Below are positions 15,803-24,360 of a stretch of 64,000 nt of DNA, piece after piece; the first letter of the stretch is position 1, and each line of letters opens with the position of its first letter. Source of the stretch: Nitrospira sp. (GTDB taxonomy: Bacteria > Nitrospirota > Nitrospiria > Nitrospirales > Nitrospiraceae); contig VOPR01000006.1 of assembly GCA_009594995.1 (NCBI GenBank), positions 141,570 to 205,569 of the forward strand, given 5' to 3'. Below the pieces are notes generated by a model. It was given only the letters and a program-made list of their open reading frames with translations. It ran no database searches and was not told the DNA's origin. A program made the translations under genes and the position numbers.

Positions 15803-16491
15803 ACCTGGTCCGTGGACAGCTGTCTGAATTCTTCCTCGTCGATCGGCACGAACTGCACCCGGTCGCCAGGGGCGAGCAGAAATGGCTTGGTCCTCGCGAG
15901 GCTGAACAGGAGAACCGGAGTCCGTCCGATGATGCGCCAACCGCCTGGGCTGGCTTGGGGGTAAATGCCGGTTTGCGTGCCGGCGATGCCCACTGATCCC
16001 GCGGCGACCTGCTTCCGTGGCGTTGAAAGGCGCGGTGCAGCGATGCGATCCGGCACGGTGCCCAGATAGGGAAAGCCGGGACTGAATCCCAGCATGTACA
16101 CGCGATAGGTCACGGAGGCATGCAGTGTGCTGACTTCCGCTGGGGTGAGCCCTGCGTGCCTGGCCACATCGGGGAGATCCGGCCCGGCCGTACTTCCGTA
16201 CCAGACAGGGATGGTATGCAGTGTGGAGGGGTGGCCTGGCGCGGTGGTCGCGTTCGTCATCAGCGCTCGCACCTGTTCGGTGATCGTCGCCGTGTCGGTG
16301 AGCAAGGGATTGAAATAGATGGTAGCGGAACGGTAGGTCGGTACCACCTCAACGAGGCCCTCGATCGCGGTGTGTTCTATCGCAGCCACAAAAGCCAAGG
16401 CCAGTTCGTTCGTCCGAGCGTCGATGGTGTCTCCAAACTCAATGGTAAGAGCGGACTCGCTCAGCTGAATTATGCGAGGAGCACCATTCAT
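15799..16491 (-). CDS. pxpB: 5-oxoprolinase subunit PxpB (KipI family)
   Basis: A 230-residue KipI/allophanate hydrolase subunit 1 family protein with 'YRVYMLGFSPGFPYLG', 'RLSTPRKQVAAGSVGIAG' and 'QTGIYPQASPGGW'. It partners PxpC in ATP-dependent 5-oxoproline cleavage. The order is B-A-C with overlapping ends, so one transcript makes the three subunits together. An MFS transporter gene ends 40 bases upstream on the same strand. Confidence 0.92.
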   Translation of the reverse strand: MNGAPRIIQLSESALTIEFGDTIDARTNELALAFVAAIEHTAIEGLVEVVPTYRSATIYFNPLLTDTATITEQVRALMTNATTAPGHPSTLHTIPVWYGSTAGPDLPDVARHAGLTPAEVSTLHASVTYRVYMLGFSPGFPYLGTVPDRIAAPRLSTPRKQVAAGSVGIAGTQTGIYPQASPGGWRIIGRTPVLLFSLARTKPFLLAPGDRVQFVPIDEEEFRQLSTDQV

Positions 16492-16531
16492 CGCACACCA
16501 CTTGTCGCGCTGATGGGATCGGCGTTGCGTC

Positions 16532-17812
16532 TCACTCCGGTAACGGCCTGCCTTTGGTTTCCGTTGCAAAGGGCAGTATGGCCAAGCCCAGCAGATAGAT
16601 CAACGCGATGGTACTCGCGGCGTTGTTGAACGAGCCGAGCATGGTCACGAGCCAGCCGGTGACGAATGGCGCGGCAGAGGCGAGCACACGGCCCGCGTTG
16701 AAACAGAAGCCGGCGCCGGTCGCACGAAGCCGCGTCGGATAGAGCTCGGGCAGGTAGATCGGAAACCCGCTGAAGATGCCGTTATTGAAAAACCCGAGCA
16801 CCGGCAACAGCAGCAACACTTCCGCATAACTGTGTGGCACAAAATAGGTGGCTGGCAGCAGGATGAGGCTGCCGAGGCACATCAGTCCGAAGACGGGGAG
16901 ACGTCCGAATCGTTCGGCCAGCGGTCCGAACCCCAGATAGCCGAAGAGCGCCCCCGCGTTTAGCGCCATGATGGCATAACTGACCTTCTCAGTGAGCAAG
17001 GCGGGGTCCTGTCCCTGAAGGTCCGGCATGGCGCGGATCAATGTGGGCGCCCAATTGGTGGCGCCCCACACTCCGAACACCGCGACAAAGGCCAACGTTG
17101 AACCGATCAGCGTATCACGGCGTAAGGATGGCCTGAACAACTCGACGAGATGGAGGCAGATCATACGGGCGGATTGGGGTTCCTGCTCGTGGGCCTGCAC
17201 CCAGCGTTCCGGCTCCTTCACCCACCAGCGGACAAGGAGGGCGACAAAGGCCGGCAGGATTCCAATGAGAAAGAGCATGCGCCATCCTGAGTCTTTCAGG
17301 AGCAGGTTGAAGCCGGCGGCCAGAAAAAAACCTGCGGCCCAGGCCGATTGCAGAATGCCGGCGGCTCTGGCGCGTTTGTCCTCCGGCCAGGTTTCAGCCA
17401 CGATCGCCGCGCCCGCTGCCCATTCGCCGCCGACGCCGAGCGCGGTGAGAAATCGATAGATGGCGAGATGCCACCATTCCTGCGCGAAGGCCGCCAAGCC
17501 GGTGAAGACCGCATAGATCAGGATGGTCGCGATCAACGTTTTGGTGCGGCCGAAATAATCGGCGGCCATGCCGAAGCCGATGCCGCCGATGGCCCACCCG
17601 ATCAGGAAAATGGAAAAGACGATGCCGCCGTACCATCCGATTTGTTCGGGCGTGACCTCGCCACCGGAAGCGCTGGCTTGCAGGAGTTCATGCAGGGCCG
17701 GATGAAGCACGATCGCATAGATCGTGGCGTCCATGGCATCGAATACCCAGCCGAGCCAGGCGACGAACAGCACCAGCCATTGATATTTCGTTACACCCGC
17801 TGTCCACGCCAT
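16532..17812 (-). CDS. MFS transporter (metabolite:H+ symporter type), first gene of the pxp operon
   Basis: A 426-residue, 12-helix major facilitator. Between helices 2 and 3 it shows 'GGIGFGMAADYFGRTKTL', and the central loop has 'LAERFGRLPV'. The N-terminal 'WLGWVFDAMDATIYAIVL' resembles the aromatic acid / sialic acid / carboxylate symporter branch. Its position directly before pxpBAC suggests uptake of 5-oxoproline or a related acid, which is inference from context. The J-domain gene is divergent from it. Confidence 0.85.
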   Translation of the reverse strand: MAWTAGVTKYQWLVLFVAWLGWVFDAMDATIYAIVLHPALHELLQASASGGEVTPEQIGWYGGIVFSIFLIGWAIGGIGFGMAADYFGRTKTLIATILIYAVFTGLAAFAQEWWHLAIYRFLTALGVGGEWAAGAAIVAETWPEDKRARAAGILQSAWAAGFFLAAGFNLLLKDSGWRMLFLIGILPAFVALLVRWWVKEPERWVQAHEQEPQSARMICLHLVELFRPSLRRDTLIGSTLAFVAVFGVWGATNWAPTLIRAMPDLQGQDPALLTEKVSYAIMALNAGALFGYLGFGPLAERFGRLPVFGLMCLGSLILLPATYFVPHSYAEVLLLLPVLGFFNNGIFSGFPIYLPELYPTRLRATGAGFCFNAGRVLASAAPFVTGWLVTMLGSFNNAASTIALIYLLGLAILPFATETKGRPLPE

Positions 17813-17898
17813 GCTGCAGTCCCCGCACTACGGATCAATGCAGCGTCAAGCTACGGGGTGGAATACACGCTGTCAAGGTGAAGCCGGCAAAGGCGACA

Positions 17899-17907
17899 TG
17901 GTATAGT
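17899..17907 (+). promoter_or_regulatory. Extended -10 element just before the J-domain gene
   Basis: TGGTATAGT (TGn plus TATAGT) ends 10 bases before the ATG at 17918, giving a predicted leader of only 3-4 bases. No Shine-Dalgarno fits the start. Confidence 0.5.
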
Positions 17908-17917
17908 CAGCCGCACT

Positions 17918-18556
17918 ATGCCGCGTGTGGACTATTATCGCGTCCTCGGGGTGTCGCGAGACATCTCTGACGACGAAATCAAGAAAGCTTACCGCAAGCT
18001 CGTTTTCGAGCATCATCCCGATCGCAATCCGAACAACAGCAAGGCCGAGGAGAAGATCCGCGAGATCAACTCGGCCTATGAAGTCCTGGGAGATCCCGAG
18101 AGCCGGCGGACCTACGATCGCCTGCATTGGGGCGAGGAGCTGCGGCCTGAGACTGTCGATCCAGCGCTGATTCTCGAGGAGATGGAGAAGAAACTCTTCG
18201 ACGAGGGGCGGAAGGAAGTGTTCGCCGTCTTGATGAAAATGGTGCCTCGGATCAAGTCGGAGTTGGCCATCATCCGTGAACGCACGGTTGCTCACCAGGG
18301 TTATGACACGTTCAAGGAGCCGATCGTGGAGGCGCGCGGAGCAGAGGTCCTGGATGAGTTTGTCACGCCTGAAATGGAGCAACGAAAACATCGGCTGCTT
18401 GAAGTGGCGGTGCAGATGATGGTGTCGCAGGCGGTGGTCGCGCGAGGCGATGAAGGCGGAATTCGTGCGCTGCGGGGCCGTCTGGAGGAGATGTTTCGCA
18501 AGGGGCGGCTCAATGGTTTTGCGACGGCCTTGGAGCTCTTATACGAGCGAAGGTGA
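17918..18556 (+). CDS. J-domain (DnaJ-like) co-chaperone
   Basis: A 212-residue protein with an N-terminal J domain (residues 4-70): '[19 protein letters not shown]', the HPD tripeptide at 33-35, and '[18 protein letters not shown]'. It lacks the Gly/Phe region, zinc fingers and C-terminal substrate domain of DnaJ. The remaining 140 residues are helical and unrecognised. It should stimulate a DnaK ATPase, with the C-terminus choosing the client. It stands alone, divergent from the MFS gene and convergent with the amidohydrolase. Confidence 0.88.
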   Translation: MPRVDYYRVLGVSRDISDDEIKKAYRKLVFEHHPDRNPNNSKAEEKIREINSAYEVLGDPESRRTYDRLHWGEELRPETVDPALILEEMEKKLFDEGRKEVFAVLMKMVPRIKSELAIIRERTVAHQGYDTFKEPIVEARGAEVLDEFVTPEMEQRKHRLLEVAVQMMVSQAVVARGDEGGIRALRGRLEEMFRKGRLNGFATALELLYERR

Positions 18557-18626
18557 CTGCGGAGGCGTGAAACGGACAATGTGGACAGTCCCACTCCGTT
18601 ACGCGTCACCATTCACATCGCAGCGT

Positions 18627-19835
18627 TCACGCCTGTGAAAGCGGTCCCGCCACGAATCGTCCCCGTTGCATGACTCCCACGATCCGTTCCTGTTTCAAGA
18701 GCAGTCCGATATTTCTCAGCGGGTTGCCTTCCACCACCAACAGATCCGCTTGTTTCCCCGCTTCAATGGTGCCGATCTCGTCCGAGAGGCGGAGCAAGCG
18801 CGCAGCAGCGGATGTGCTTGTCATGATCGCGTTCATCGGCGTCATGCCCAGAGCGACCATCCGTTCGAGCTCCTGTGCATTCTCCCCATGATGATTGAAC
18901 GGTGTGCCGGCATCGGTTCCCAGAGCGATCGGCACGCCTCGCCGCACGGCGGCGCGAAAACTCTTCTCGTGTTGCTTCACCATGTTCTTGGCTTTTGAGC
19001 GGGCGCTATCGGGGATGCCGCACCCGGTTGGACAGGCGGCTGTGGTGGCGAGGGCGGACAAGGTGGGGACCATGTATACGCCGCGTTGGGTCATCATCGC
19101 TGCGGCCTCGTCGTCCATCAGCGTGGCATGTTCAATCGAATGCACTCCGGCGCGCAGGGCGTTCTTCATCCCGCTTGCACCATGTGCGTGGGCGGCCACA
19201 TGGCGGCCATGGGTGGCGGCCACTTCAACCGCGGCGCTCAGTTCTTCCACCGTCATCTGGGCTTGGTCCGGGGAGGTGCCGGGAGTCAACACGCCACCGG
19301 AGGCGATCACCTTGATGACTTCGGCGCCGGCCGCGAGTTGATCCCGCACGGCGGCTCGCACCGCCTCGACCCCGTCGGCTTCGCGTCCGATGAAACGGGC
19401 GTGACCGCCCGGCATGCAGATCGCCAGACCGGCGGCCAGGATACGGGGCCCCGGTGTCAGACCTGCCTCGATGGCCCGTTTCAGCGCGAAGACGGCATGA
19501 TCGCGAAAGCCAACATCCCGCACGGTGGTAAAGCCGGCGTGCAAAGTTCGACGTGCGAGTTCGGCAGCCTTCAGCAGCGTGACCGCCGAAGACTCCTCTT
19601 CCACGGCTGCAACAACATCGGCTTCAGCGCCCAGGCAGAAGTGGACATGACAATCGATGAGACCGGGGAGGACCGTCAGGCCGCGGCCGTCGATGCGCTG
19701 GGCACCCTTGGGGACACGGACTGTCTGGTCGGGCCCGATGGCCGCAATGCGATCACCCTCAATTACGAGAGTGCCGCGCTCCAACTTGTGGCCCCGGCCG
19801 TCGAGAATGCGGATATGGCGAATGGCAATCGTCAT
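18627..19835 (-). CDS. Metal-dependent amidohydrolase (imidazolonepropionase/prolidase-like)
   Basis: A 402-residue amidohydrolase-superfamily enzyme. Metal ligands are visible in 'GLIDCHVHF', the lysine in 'AEVIKVIASGG', histidines in 'VAAHAHG' and 'SIEHATL', and the catalytic Asp in 'ALGTDAGTP'. The branch includes Xaa-Pro-type peptidases and other amide-cleaving enzymes, so the substrate is uncertain. ATG 19835 is used because the fold begins there and it overlaps the stop of the heme-sensor gene as ATGA. It is the last of three overlapping genes. Confidence 0.85.
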   Translation of the reverse strand: MTIAIRHIRILDGRGHKLERGTLVIEGDRIAAIGPDQTVRVPKGAQRIDGRGLTVLPGLIDCHVHFCLGAEADVVAAVEEESSAVTLLKAAELARRTLHAGFTTVRDVGFRDHAVFALKRAIEAGLTPGPRILAAGLAICMPGGHARFIGREADGVEAVRAAVRDQLAAGAEVIKVIASGGVLTPGTSPDQAQMTVEELSAAVEVAATHGRHVAAHAHGASGMKNALRAGVHSIEHATLMDDEAAAMMTQRGVYMVPTLSALATTAACPTGCGIPDSARSKAKNMVKQHEKSFRAAVRRGVPIALGTDAGTPFNHHGENAQELERMVALGMTPMNAIMTSTSAAARLLRLSDEIGTIEAGKQADLLVVEGNPLRNIGLLLKQERIVGVMQRGRFVAGPLSQA

Positions 19836-20434
19836 GGTGCCTCGCTGATCGGAATGGTGACGATGACGCCGCCCATGATGTCGTTGAGCTTGTAATCGCG
19901 CCGAGGGCTGTTCGCATGCCCGTTGTGACAGGACACGCAGCTCTCGGACACAGCCTTGTCGGCGTAGATGCCCTGAAAGTATCGGACCCCTCCCTGTTGA
20001 TAAAATCCCGTGAAGGGTTTCTCCGGTGCCTTCATAACGACCTCCAGGCCGCGCCGCTCGAACTCGCTGTTCGGTCCGTTCCAGACATAAATCGGGGTGA
20101 GGCTGGCGAGCCGGAAGCTGAGCTTCATGTCTTTCTGCGCAACCAGACGGCCTGATTCGAGGAGAAATTGGGCCGGTAGGGGAAGCCCCTTCTCTTCTTT
20201 CCAATGTTCCAGGGCTTCGACGACGCCTTGGGTATGCAGTTTATCCACGACGTTTTGCGTATAGTTGGCGCGATTGGCATCGATCACGGCATGGATGAAG
20301 CTGGTGACCCGTTCGGGCGCCACCATGTCGGCCTTGCGCGACTCTGCGACGGCAAGCGCAATGACCCAGTAGGTGATCGCCGCCACAAAACCGGCCACGC
20401 CGGCCATGACGATCCAGAATCCGTTTCGACTCAT
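19832..20434 (-). CDS. Membrane-anchored c-type heme sensor, DUF3365 (Tll0287-like)
   Basis: A 200-residue protein with one N-terminal helix (residues 8-30), then a periplasmic DUF3365 domain. The heme-binding CVSCH lies at residues 166-170, and 'TPIYVWNGPNSEFERRGLE' and 'GVRYFQGIYADKAVS' match the PAS-like Tll0287 fold. Usually this domain is the sensor part of kinases or cyclases; here it stands alone. It overlaps the aminotransferase upstream and the amidohydrolase downstream by four bases each, so it is tied to that metabolic operon. Confidence 0.85.
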   Translation of the reverse strand: MSRNGFWIVMAGVAGFVAAITYWVIALAVAESRKADMVAPERVTSFIHAVIDANRANYTQNVVDKLHTQGVVEALEHWKEEKGLPLPAQFLLESGRLVAQKDMKLSFRLASLTPIYVWNGPNSEFERRGLEVVMKAPEKPFTGFYQQGGVRYFQGIYADKAVSESCVSCHNGHANSPRRDYKLNDIMGGVIVTIPISEAP

Positions 20435-21648
20435 GCGCGCCTCCTCGCCGACAACTGTGAGTGACTATAGGTTTCCACTGCGGCCTGCACCGCGCGACCG
20501 GGCTGCTCCAGCCAACCGTTCTGCGCAAAGATTTCCTCCAGGGCGTTGAGCAGGGTCAGTACATGCTCTTGCCGGCAGGAATCGCCCATTAAACCGATGC
20601 GCCAGACTTTTCCTCGTAGCGGTCCCAAGCCCCCGCCGATTTCAATGGCATAGTCCTGCAACAGCCTCGTTCGTACTGACACATCGTCGATTGGTGAGGG
20701 CAGGGTGACACAGTTGAGCATTGGGAGTCGATGGCCCTCCGATGGCAGCGGAATGAGCCCAAGAGGCTCAAGTCCAGCCAGCAATGCGTTGCTGTTGAGT
20801 TGGTGACGGGCGAAGCGCGGCGCGAGCCCTTCTTCGTGCACGAGTCGCAGAGCCTCGTGCAGCCCATAGAGCATGGAGATCGGGGCCGTATGGTGATAGG
20901 CGCGGCTGCGGTCATTCCAATACTCGGCAATCAAGGATAGATCAAGATACCAGCTGTGGCAGGGATTGCGTCGTTGTCGAACTGCCTCCATGGCTCGCGG
21001 GCTTATCGTCAGCGGGGCTAAACCTGGCGGACAACTCAGGCATTTCTGCGTGCCGCTGTAACAGGCATCGATCCCCCAGGCGTCGACTTCGACCGGAATG
21101 CCTCCCAACGAGGTCACGGTATCGACGATGAGCAAGGCGTTGTGCGCACGGCACAGCGCGCCGACGCCTTCAAGGGGCTGCCACGCTCCGGTCGATGTTT
21201 CGGCGTGCACGAGGACGACCGCCTTCACCGGACCGGACCGGGACAACTGGTCCTGCAGGGCGTCCAACGAAATGGTATTGCCCCACGGCGCTTCGAGGCG
21301 AAGCGGGATGCCCCCGCTCCGTTCAATCATCGTGGCCAGGCGTGAGCCGAAGACGCCGTTGATTCCCACGATTGCGCGGTCGCCGGGCTCGATCAAATTG
21401 GCGATGACGGCTTCCATGCCGGCTGATCCGGTGCCCGGTAAGGCGATCGTAAACTCATTCTCTGTTCGGAACGTCGAGCGGAGCAGGGCTTGAATCTCGT
21501 CCATCAGACCGAGGAACTGCGGATCGAGATGGCCGAGCAGCGGTTGTGACAGGGCATGCAGGACCCGCGAATGGACCATGCTCGGGCCGGGGCCCATGAG
21601 GAGGCGGTGCGGGGGAACAAACTCGTGATCCTGCGAAGGGCGGCTCAT
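20431..21648 (-). CDS. Class V aminotransferase (alanine/serine/ureidoglycine-glyoxylate type)
   Basis: A 405-residue fold-type I PLP enzyme. Asp176 in '[13 protein letters not shown]' holds the pyridine nitrogen and Lys202 in '[15 protein letters not shown]' forms the Schiff base. '[25 protein letters not shown]' is the N-terminal signature of glyoxylate aminotransferases, so it probably moves an amino group from alanine, serine or ureidoglycine to glyoxylate. It begins the operon. No Shine-Dalgarno stands before the ATG. Confidence 0.88.
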   Translation of the reverse strand: MSRPSQDHEFVPPHRLLMGPGPSMVHSRVLHALSQPLLGHLDPQFLGLMDEIQALLRSTFRTENEFTIALPGTGSAGMEAVIANLIEPGDRAIVGINGVFGSRLATMIERSGGIPLRLEAPWGNTISLDALQDQLSRSGPVKAVVLVHAETSTGAWQPLEGVGALCRAHNALLIVDTVTSLGGIPVEVDAWGIDACYSGTQKCLSCPPGLAPLTISPRAMEAVRQRRNPCHSWYLDLSLIAEYWNDRSRAYHHTAPISMLYGLHEALRLVHEEGLAPRFARHQLNSNALLAGLEPLGLIPLPSEGHRLPMLNCVTLPSPIDDVSVRTRLLQDYAIEIGGGLGPLRGKVWRIGLMGDSCRQEHVLTLLNALEEIFAQNGWLEQPGRAVQAAVETYSHSQLSARRRA

Positions 21649-21820
21649 AGTCGGATTTGATCGGTTCTGTGTGTCAGGGAAGGCATCACCGCTTCAGCAA
21701 CAATCTACCGCAACGTGGAGCCCAGTATAACGAAACCGGAGGGAGTTCAGCCACGGGATTGTGCCGGCCGGGTGGCCTCTTCTCTAGGACGGCTCGCCAG
21801 TTTCACCTCCGTGAGGCCGG

Positions 21821-21829
21821 TGGTATACT
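21821..21829 (+). promoter_or_regulatory. Extended -10 promoter for the CPBP protease gene
   Basis: TGGTATACT (TGn plus TATACT) would start transcription near 21836, about 22 bases before the GTG at 21858. This supports the GTG start over the longer frame that begins at 21657. Confidence 0.5.
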
Positions 21830-21857
21830 CCGGCGCGCCTTACCCCTTGGAGGTCTC

Positions 21858-23351
21858 GTGGACGCTGACGAATCAACTGTTCCGGTTTCACAATCAGTAA
21901 CGCCCGCGGCGCCGTGCGTCGGAGCCCCTCCTCCGCCGCATGCGTACAATCCCGGCTTTTCCCGCGCAATCACCCTGTTGTCGGCCGTAGTCCTCTCTGC
22001 CTCGATTGCTGTGGTGGCCTGGTTATCGTTTGACGTGCCGAGGGTCGAGCGGGTGGCGGATGCCGAACGGGCGTTGAGTCACATGGTCGGTCGTCTGATG
22101 GATCAGGCCGACGGGTTGAAGACCTTGCCGGTCTGGGAGCAGTTTCTCTATGACATCACGATGGGCAGTGACGCGAACGATCGGGAGCAGGCTATCGAAT
22201 GGTACCGCGAACTCGCCGAGGAATCGTCCGATCCCTTTGTCGACTTGCATCTCGCCATTCTGGAAGGTGAGGCGGAGCATCTCCAGGAAGTCCGGCAGAA
22301 AATCTCACGATGGGTTCGGCAAGCCGAACCGTACCCGCGATTCGCCCGGCTCTTGCAGGCGGGCTACGTGGATACACGTCTATCCCCAGACGCAGGGTTC
22401 GATCTGCAAGCATACCTGGCCGAGCAGCCTGTTACGGGATGGTTCTATAGCCGGCTGGCCACCCGTATCGCCGAACGGGCAGGGGACCGGCCGCTGCTTG
22501 TCACCATCGAGACCGCCTCTCAGCAACGGGTGGAGGCCTTAGTCTGGCGTTCGCGTGCGTTTGCCCTGCTTGAACTGACACTCATGGTCGTCGGGAGTAT
22601 CGTTTTGATGATGTGGGTGCGGCGAGGCAAGGTGGCCGCGATGTTTCGGGTGGGATCCGCCACGCTGCCGCCTCTGTGGGCCGGCCGCTTGGGCGCCGGG
22701 GTTTTGCTCCGCGGCGGCGCCGTCGGCGCCCTCCTGACAGTGGCCTTTCTCTTTGCCGCCGGGGACTTCCCGTCGTTGCGGGTAGTGGCGGTGCCGTTAT
22801 CCAATCTCCCGCTGCTCGCATTGGCCTACTATCATCTGCTTCGGCCACAGCGACAGACCTTCTGGCGAGGTTTCGGACTGAGTTTCGAGCCGCGTCATGT
22901 TGGGCAACTGGGGCTGGCGGTGCTGGCGGTCGTGGCGGCCGGCCTCGTCGGCGAGTGGGCGCTGGGGCGAATTGCCGAACCGCTGAAACTGATCAGTCAT
23001 TGGACCGAATGGTTCGATGCGGATCTCGTCTGGGGCACGCCGCCGACCTTGCTGGTCAGCTTGATGGAGTACGTGCTCTTTGCGCCGGTGTTTGAAGAAT
23101 TGGCGTTTCGGGGGCTGTTGTTCAGCGTTTTTCGACGGCGGTTTCAGTGGGGAACGGCAGCGATCCTGAGCGCCGCGCTGTTCGCCCTCGCCCATGGTTA
23201 TGGTTTGATCGGATTCTTGAGCGTCTTCTGGAGTGGTTTGATTTGGGCTTGGGCTTACGAACGGACCGGCAGTCTCTGGCCGGGGATGATCGGCCATGCC
23301 GTCAACAATCTCCTGGTCTGCCTCAGCGTGATGGCGCTGCTGCGATCGTGA
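21858..23351 (+). CDS. CPBP-family intramembrane metalloprotease with large N-terminal region
   Basis: A 497-residue membrane protein. An N-terminal helix (about residues 33-55) is followed by a soluble region of some 170 residues, then a polytopic part ending in the CPBP/Abi domain. That domain has 'EELAFRG' near residue 412, 'ALAHGYGLIGF' and 'GHAVNNLLV', the EExxxR and two histidine motifs of Rce1-like proteases. The substrate is unknown. GTG 21858 is chosen because GGAGGT precedes it and the -10 lies between it and the longer frame start. The extra N-terminal domain is longer than in typical CPBP proteins. Confidence 0.75.
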   Translation: MDADESTVPVSQSVTPAAPCVGAPPPPHAYNPGFSRAITLLSAVVLSASIAVVAWLSFDVPRVERVADAERALSHMVGRLMDQADGLKTLPVWEQFLYDITMGSDANDREQAIEWYRELAEESSDPFVDLHLAILEGEAEHLQEVRQKISRWVRQAEPYPRFARLLQAGYVDTRLSPDAGFDLQAYLAEQPVTGWFYSRLATRIAERAGDRPLLVTIETASQQRVEALVWRSRAFALLELTLMVVGSIVLMMWVRRGKVAAMFRVGSATLPPLWAGRLGAGVLLRGGAVGALLTVAFLFAAGDFPSLRVVAVPLSNLPLLALAYYHLLRPQRQTFWRGFGLSFEPRHVGQLGLAVLAVVAAGLVGEWALGRIAEPLKLISHWTEWFDADLVWGTPPTLLVSLMEYVLFAPVFEELAFRGLLFSVFRRRFQWGTAAILSAALFALAHGYGLIGFLSVFWSGLIWAWAYERTGSLWPGMIGHAVNNLLVCLSVMALLRS

Positions 23352-23429
23352 TGAGCCGGTCGGCTCTCAAGCCGAGTGGCCACTGGAGCCTGTGATCGGT
23401 TTCAATGCGACGGCAGGTCGCGGCGGACA

Positions 23430-24035
23430 TCACATGGGTCGATGTGCGGTGACGATGAGGATTTGGGCCGGCCGCTTGCTGTTGTTCCGCCAGCAGTGCC
23501 GGTTTCCGGCGGGAATGCCCGCGGCGTCTCCGCGCTTGAGATTGTAGATCTCCTCTTCAAGCGTCAGTTCGAGCGTTCCCATCAGCACCACTGCGAGTTG
23601 TTCAGCCTGCCTCACGTAGGGCTTGTGCCCACTTGCTCCCCCCGGTTGGATCGTAATGATCATCGGCTCCAACTGACTGTCTTTGCGAAACGGGCCAAGC
23701 GCCTCGATTTTGGCTCGCGACCATTCACTCTGCACCACCGGCCTCGACGCGACTCGGATGATGGCCGGGGGCGTAGGGTCTACGGCCCGGAAAAACTCTC
23801 CCAGTGTGACGCCGAGCGCGGAGGCGATTCGTTCAGTGGAGGCAATGGAGGGCGAAGCCTGCCGCAATTCGACTTGCGAAATGAAACTGGGAGAGAACCC
23901 GCATTTATCGGCCAGTGTTCGCACGGACAGGTGATGCCGCTTGCGCAGTTGGCGGACGATGTCTCCAACGTGTAATTCGGATTTCGTCGGCGAGGGAGTG
24001 AGAGGTTTGGAGGGTTTCTTCGGCACGATGGCCAT
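23430..24035 (-). CDS. XRE-family regulator with C-terminal cupin
   Basis: A 201-residue protein. Residues about 25-85 form an XRE helix-turn-helix ('VGDIVRQLRKRHHLSVRTLA', 'GFSPSFISQVELRQASPS'), and residues about 120-195 a cupin ('TIQPGGASGHKPYVRQAEQ', 'AAGIPAGNRHCWRNNS'). Such proteins (PuuR/MppR-like) bind a small ligand in the cupin and repress or activate nearby metabolic genes. The target is not evident: neighbours are a convergent protease and a divergent SGNH-type gene. ATG 24035 is used; a TTG one codon upstream is also possible. Confidence 0.88.
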   Translation of the reverse strand: MAIVPKKPSKPLTPSPTKSELHVGDIVRQLRKRHHLSVRTLADKCGFSPSFISQVELRQASPSIASTERIASALGVTLGEFFRAVDPTPPAIIRVASRPVVQSEWSRAKIEALGPFRKDSQLEPMIITIQPGGASGHKPYVRQAEQLAVVLMGTLELTLEEEIYNLKRGDAAGIPAGNRHCWRNNSKRPAQILIVTAHRPM

Positions 24036-24360
24036 CAATTGCTCACGATTGGGAACCGCAGCCTGGTGGGCAGCGAAGGCGTGCCGTGCTTCTGTGTAAC
24101 ATGTTTTTCAGAGAGTCTCAAGGCGGGAAGATTGCTGTTCCGTGCCATTCTATCGTGCGAAGCGTGCCAGCGCGTCCATGGTTTAGTAGCCGCCTCCACC
24201 CTAGGCATGTCCCTAGTGGCAAGTTAGGCTGGAATCTCGTATTCGTAGTGTCCAGTGTTACTGGACAAACGTTAAGGCTAAAAGTGGTATCCCGTTCAGG
24301 CCGTTGCCACGATTGCGGGCTGACAACTGGTGGTTGTAGGGGTGTGTGAAGGAGGGGGCG
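24036..24360. other. Intergenic region upstream of the SGNH-type gene
   Basis: About 320 bases between the divergent regulator and SGNH-type genes, less GC-rich than its flanks. It holds the inverted repeat at 24249-24267 and the SGNH gene's Shine-Dalgarno. Because it separates a DNA-binding regulator from a divergent gene, it is a natural place for that regulator's operator. No coding frame with a ribosome site was found. Confidence 0.45.
24249..24267. promoter_or_regulatory. Perfect inverted repeat, candidate operator
   Basis: TGTCCAGT and ACTGGACA are exact 8-base arms around GTT. The element lies between the XRE-cupin regulator and the divergent SGNH-type gene. It could be an operator for the regulator or a small hairpin in the transcript; nothing in the sequence decides between these. 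Confidence 0.4.
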
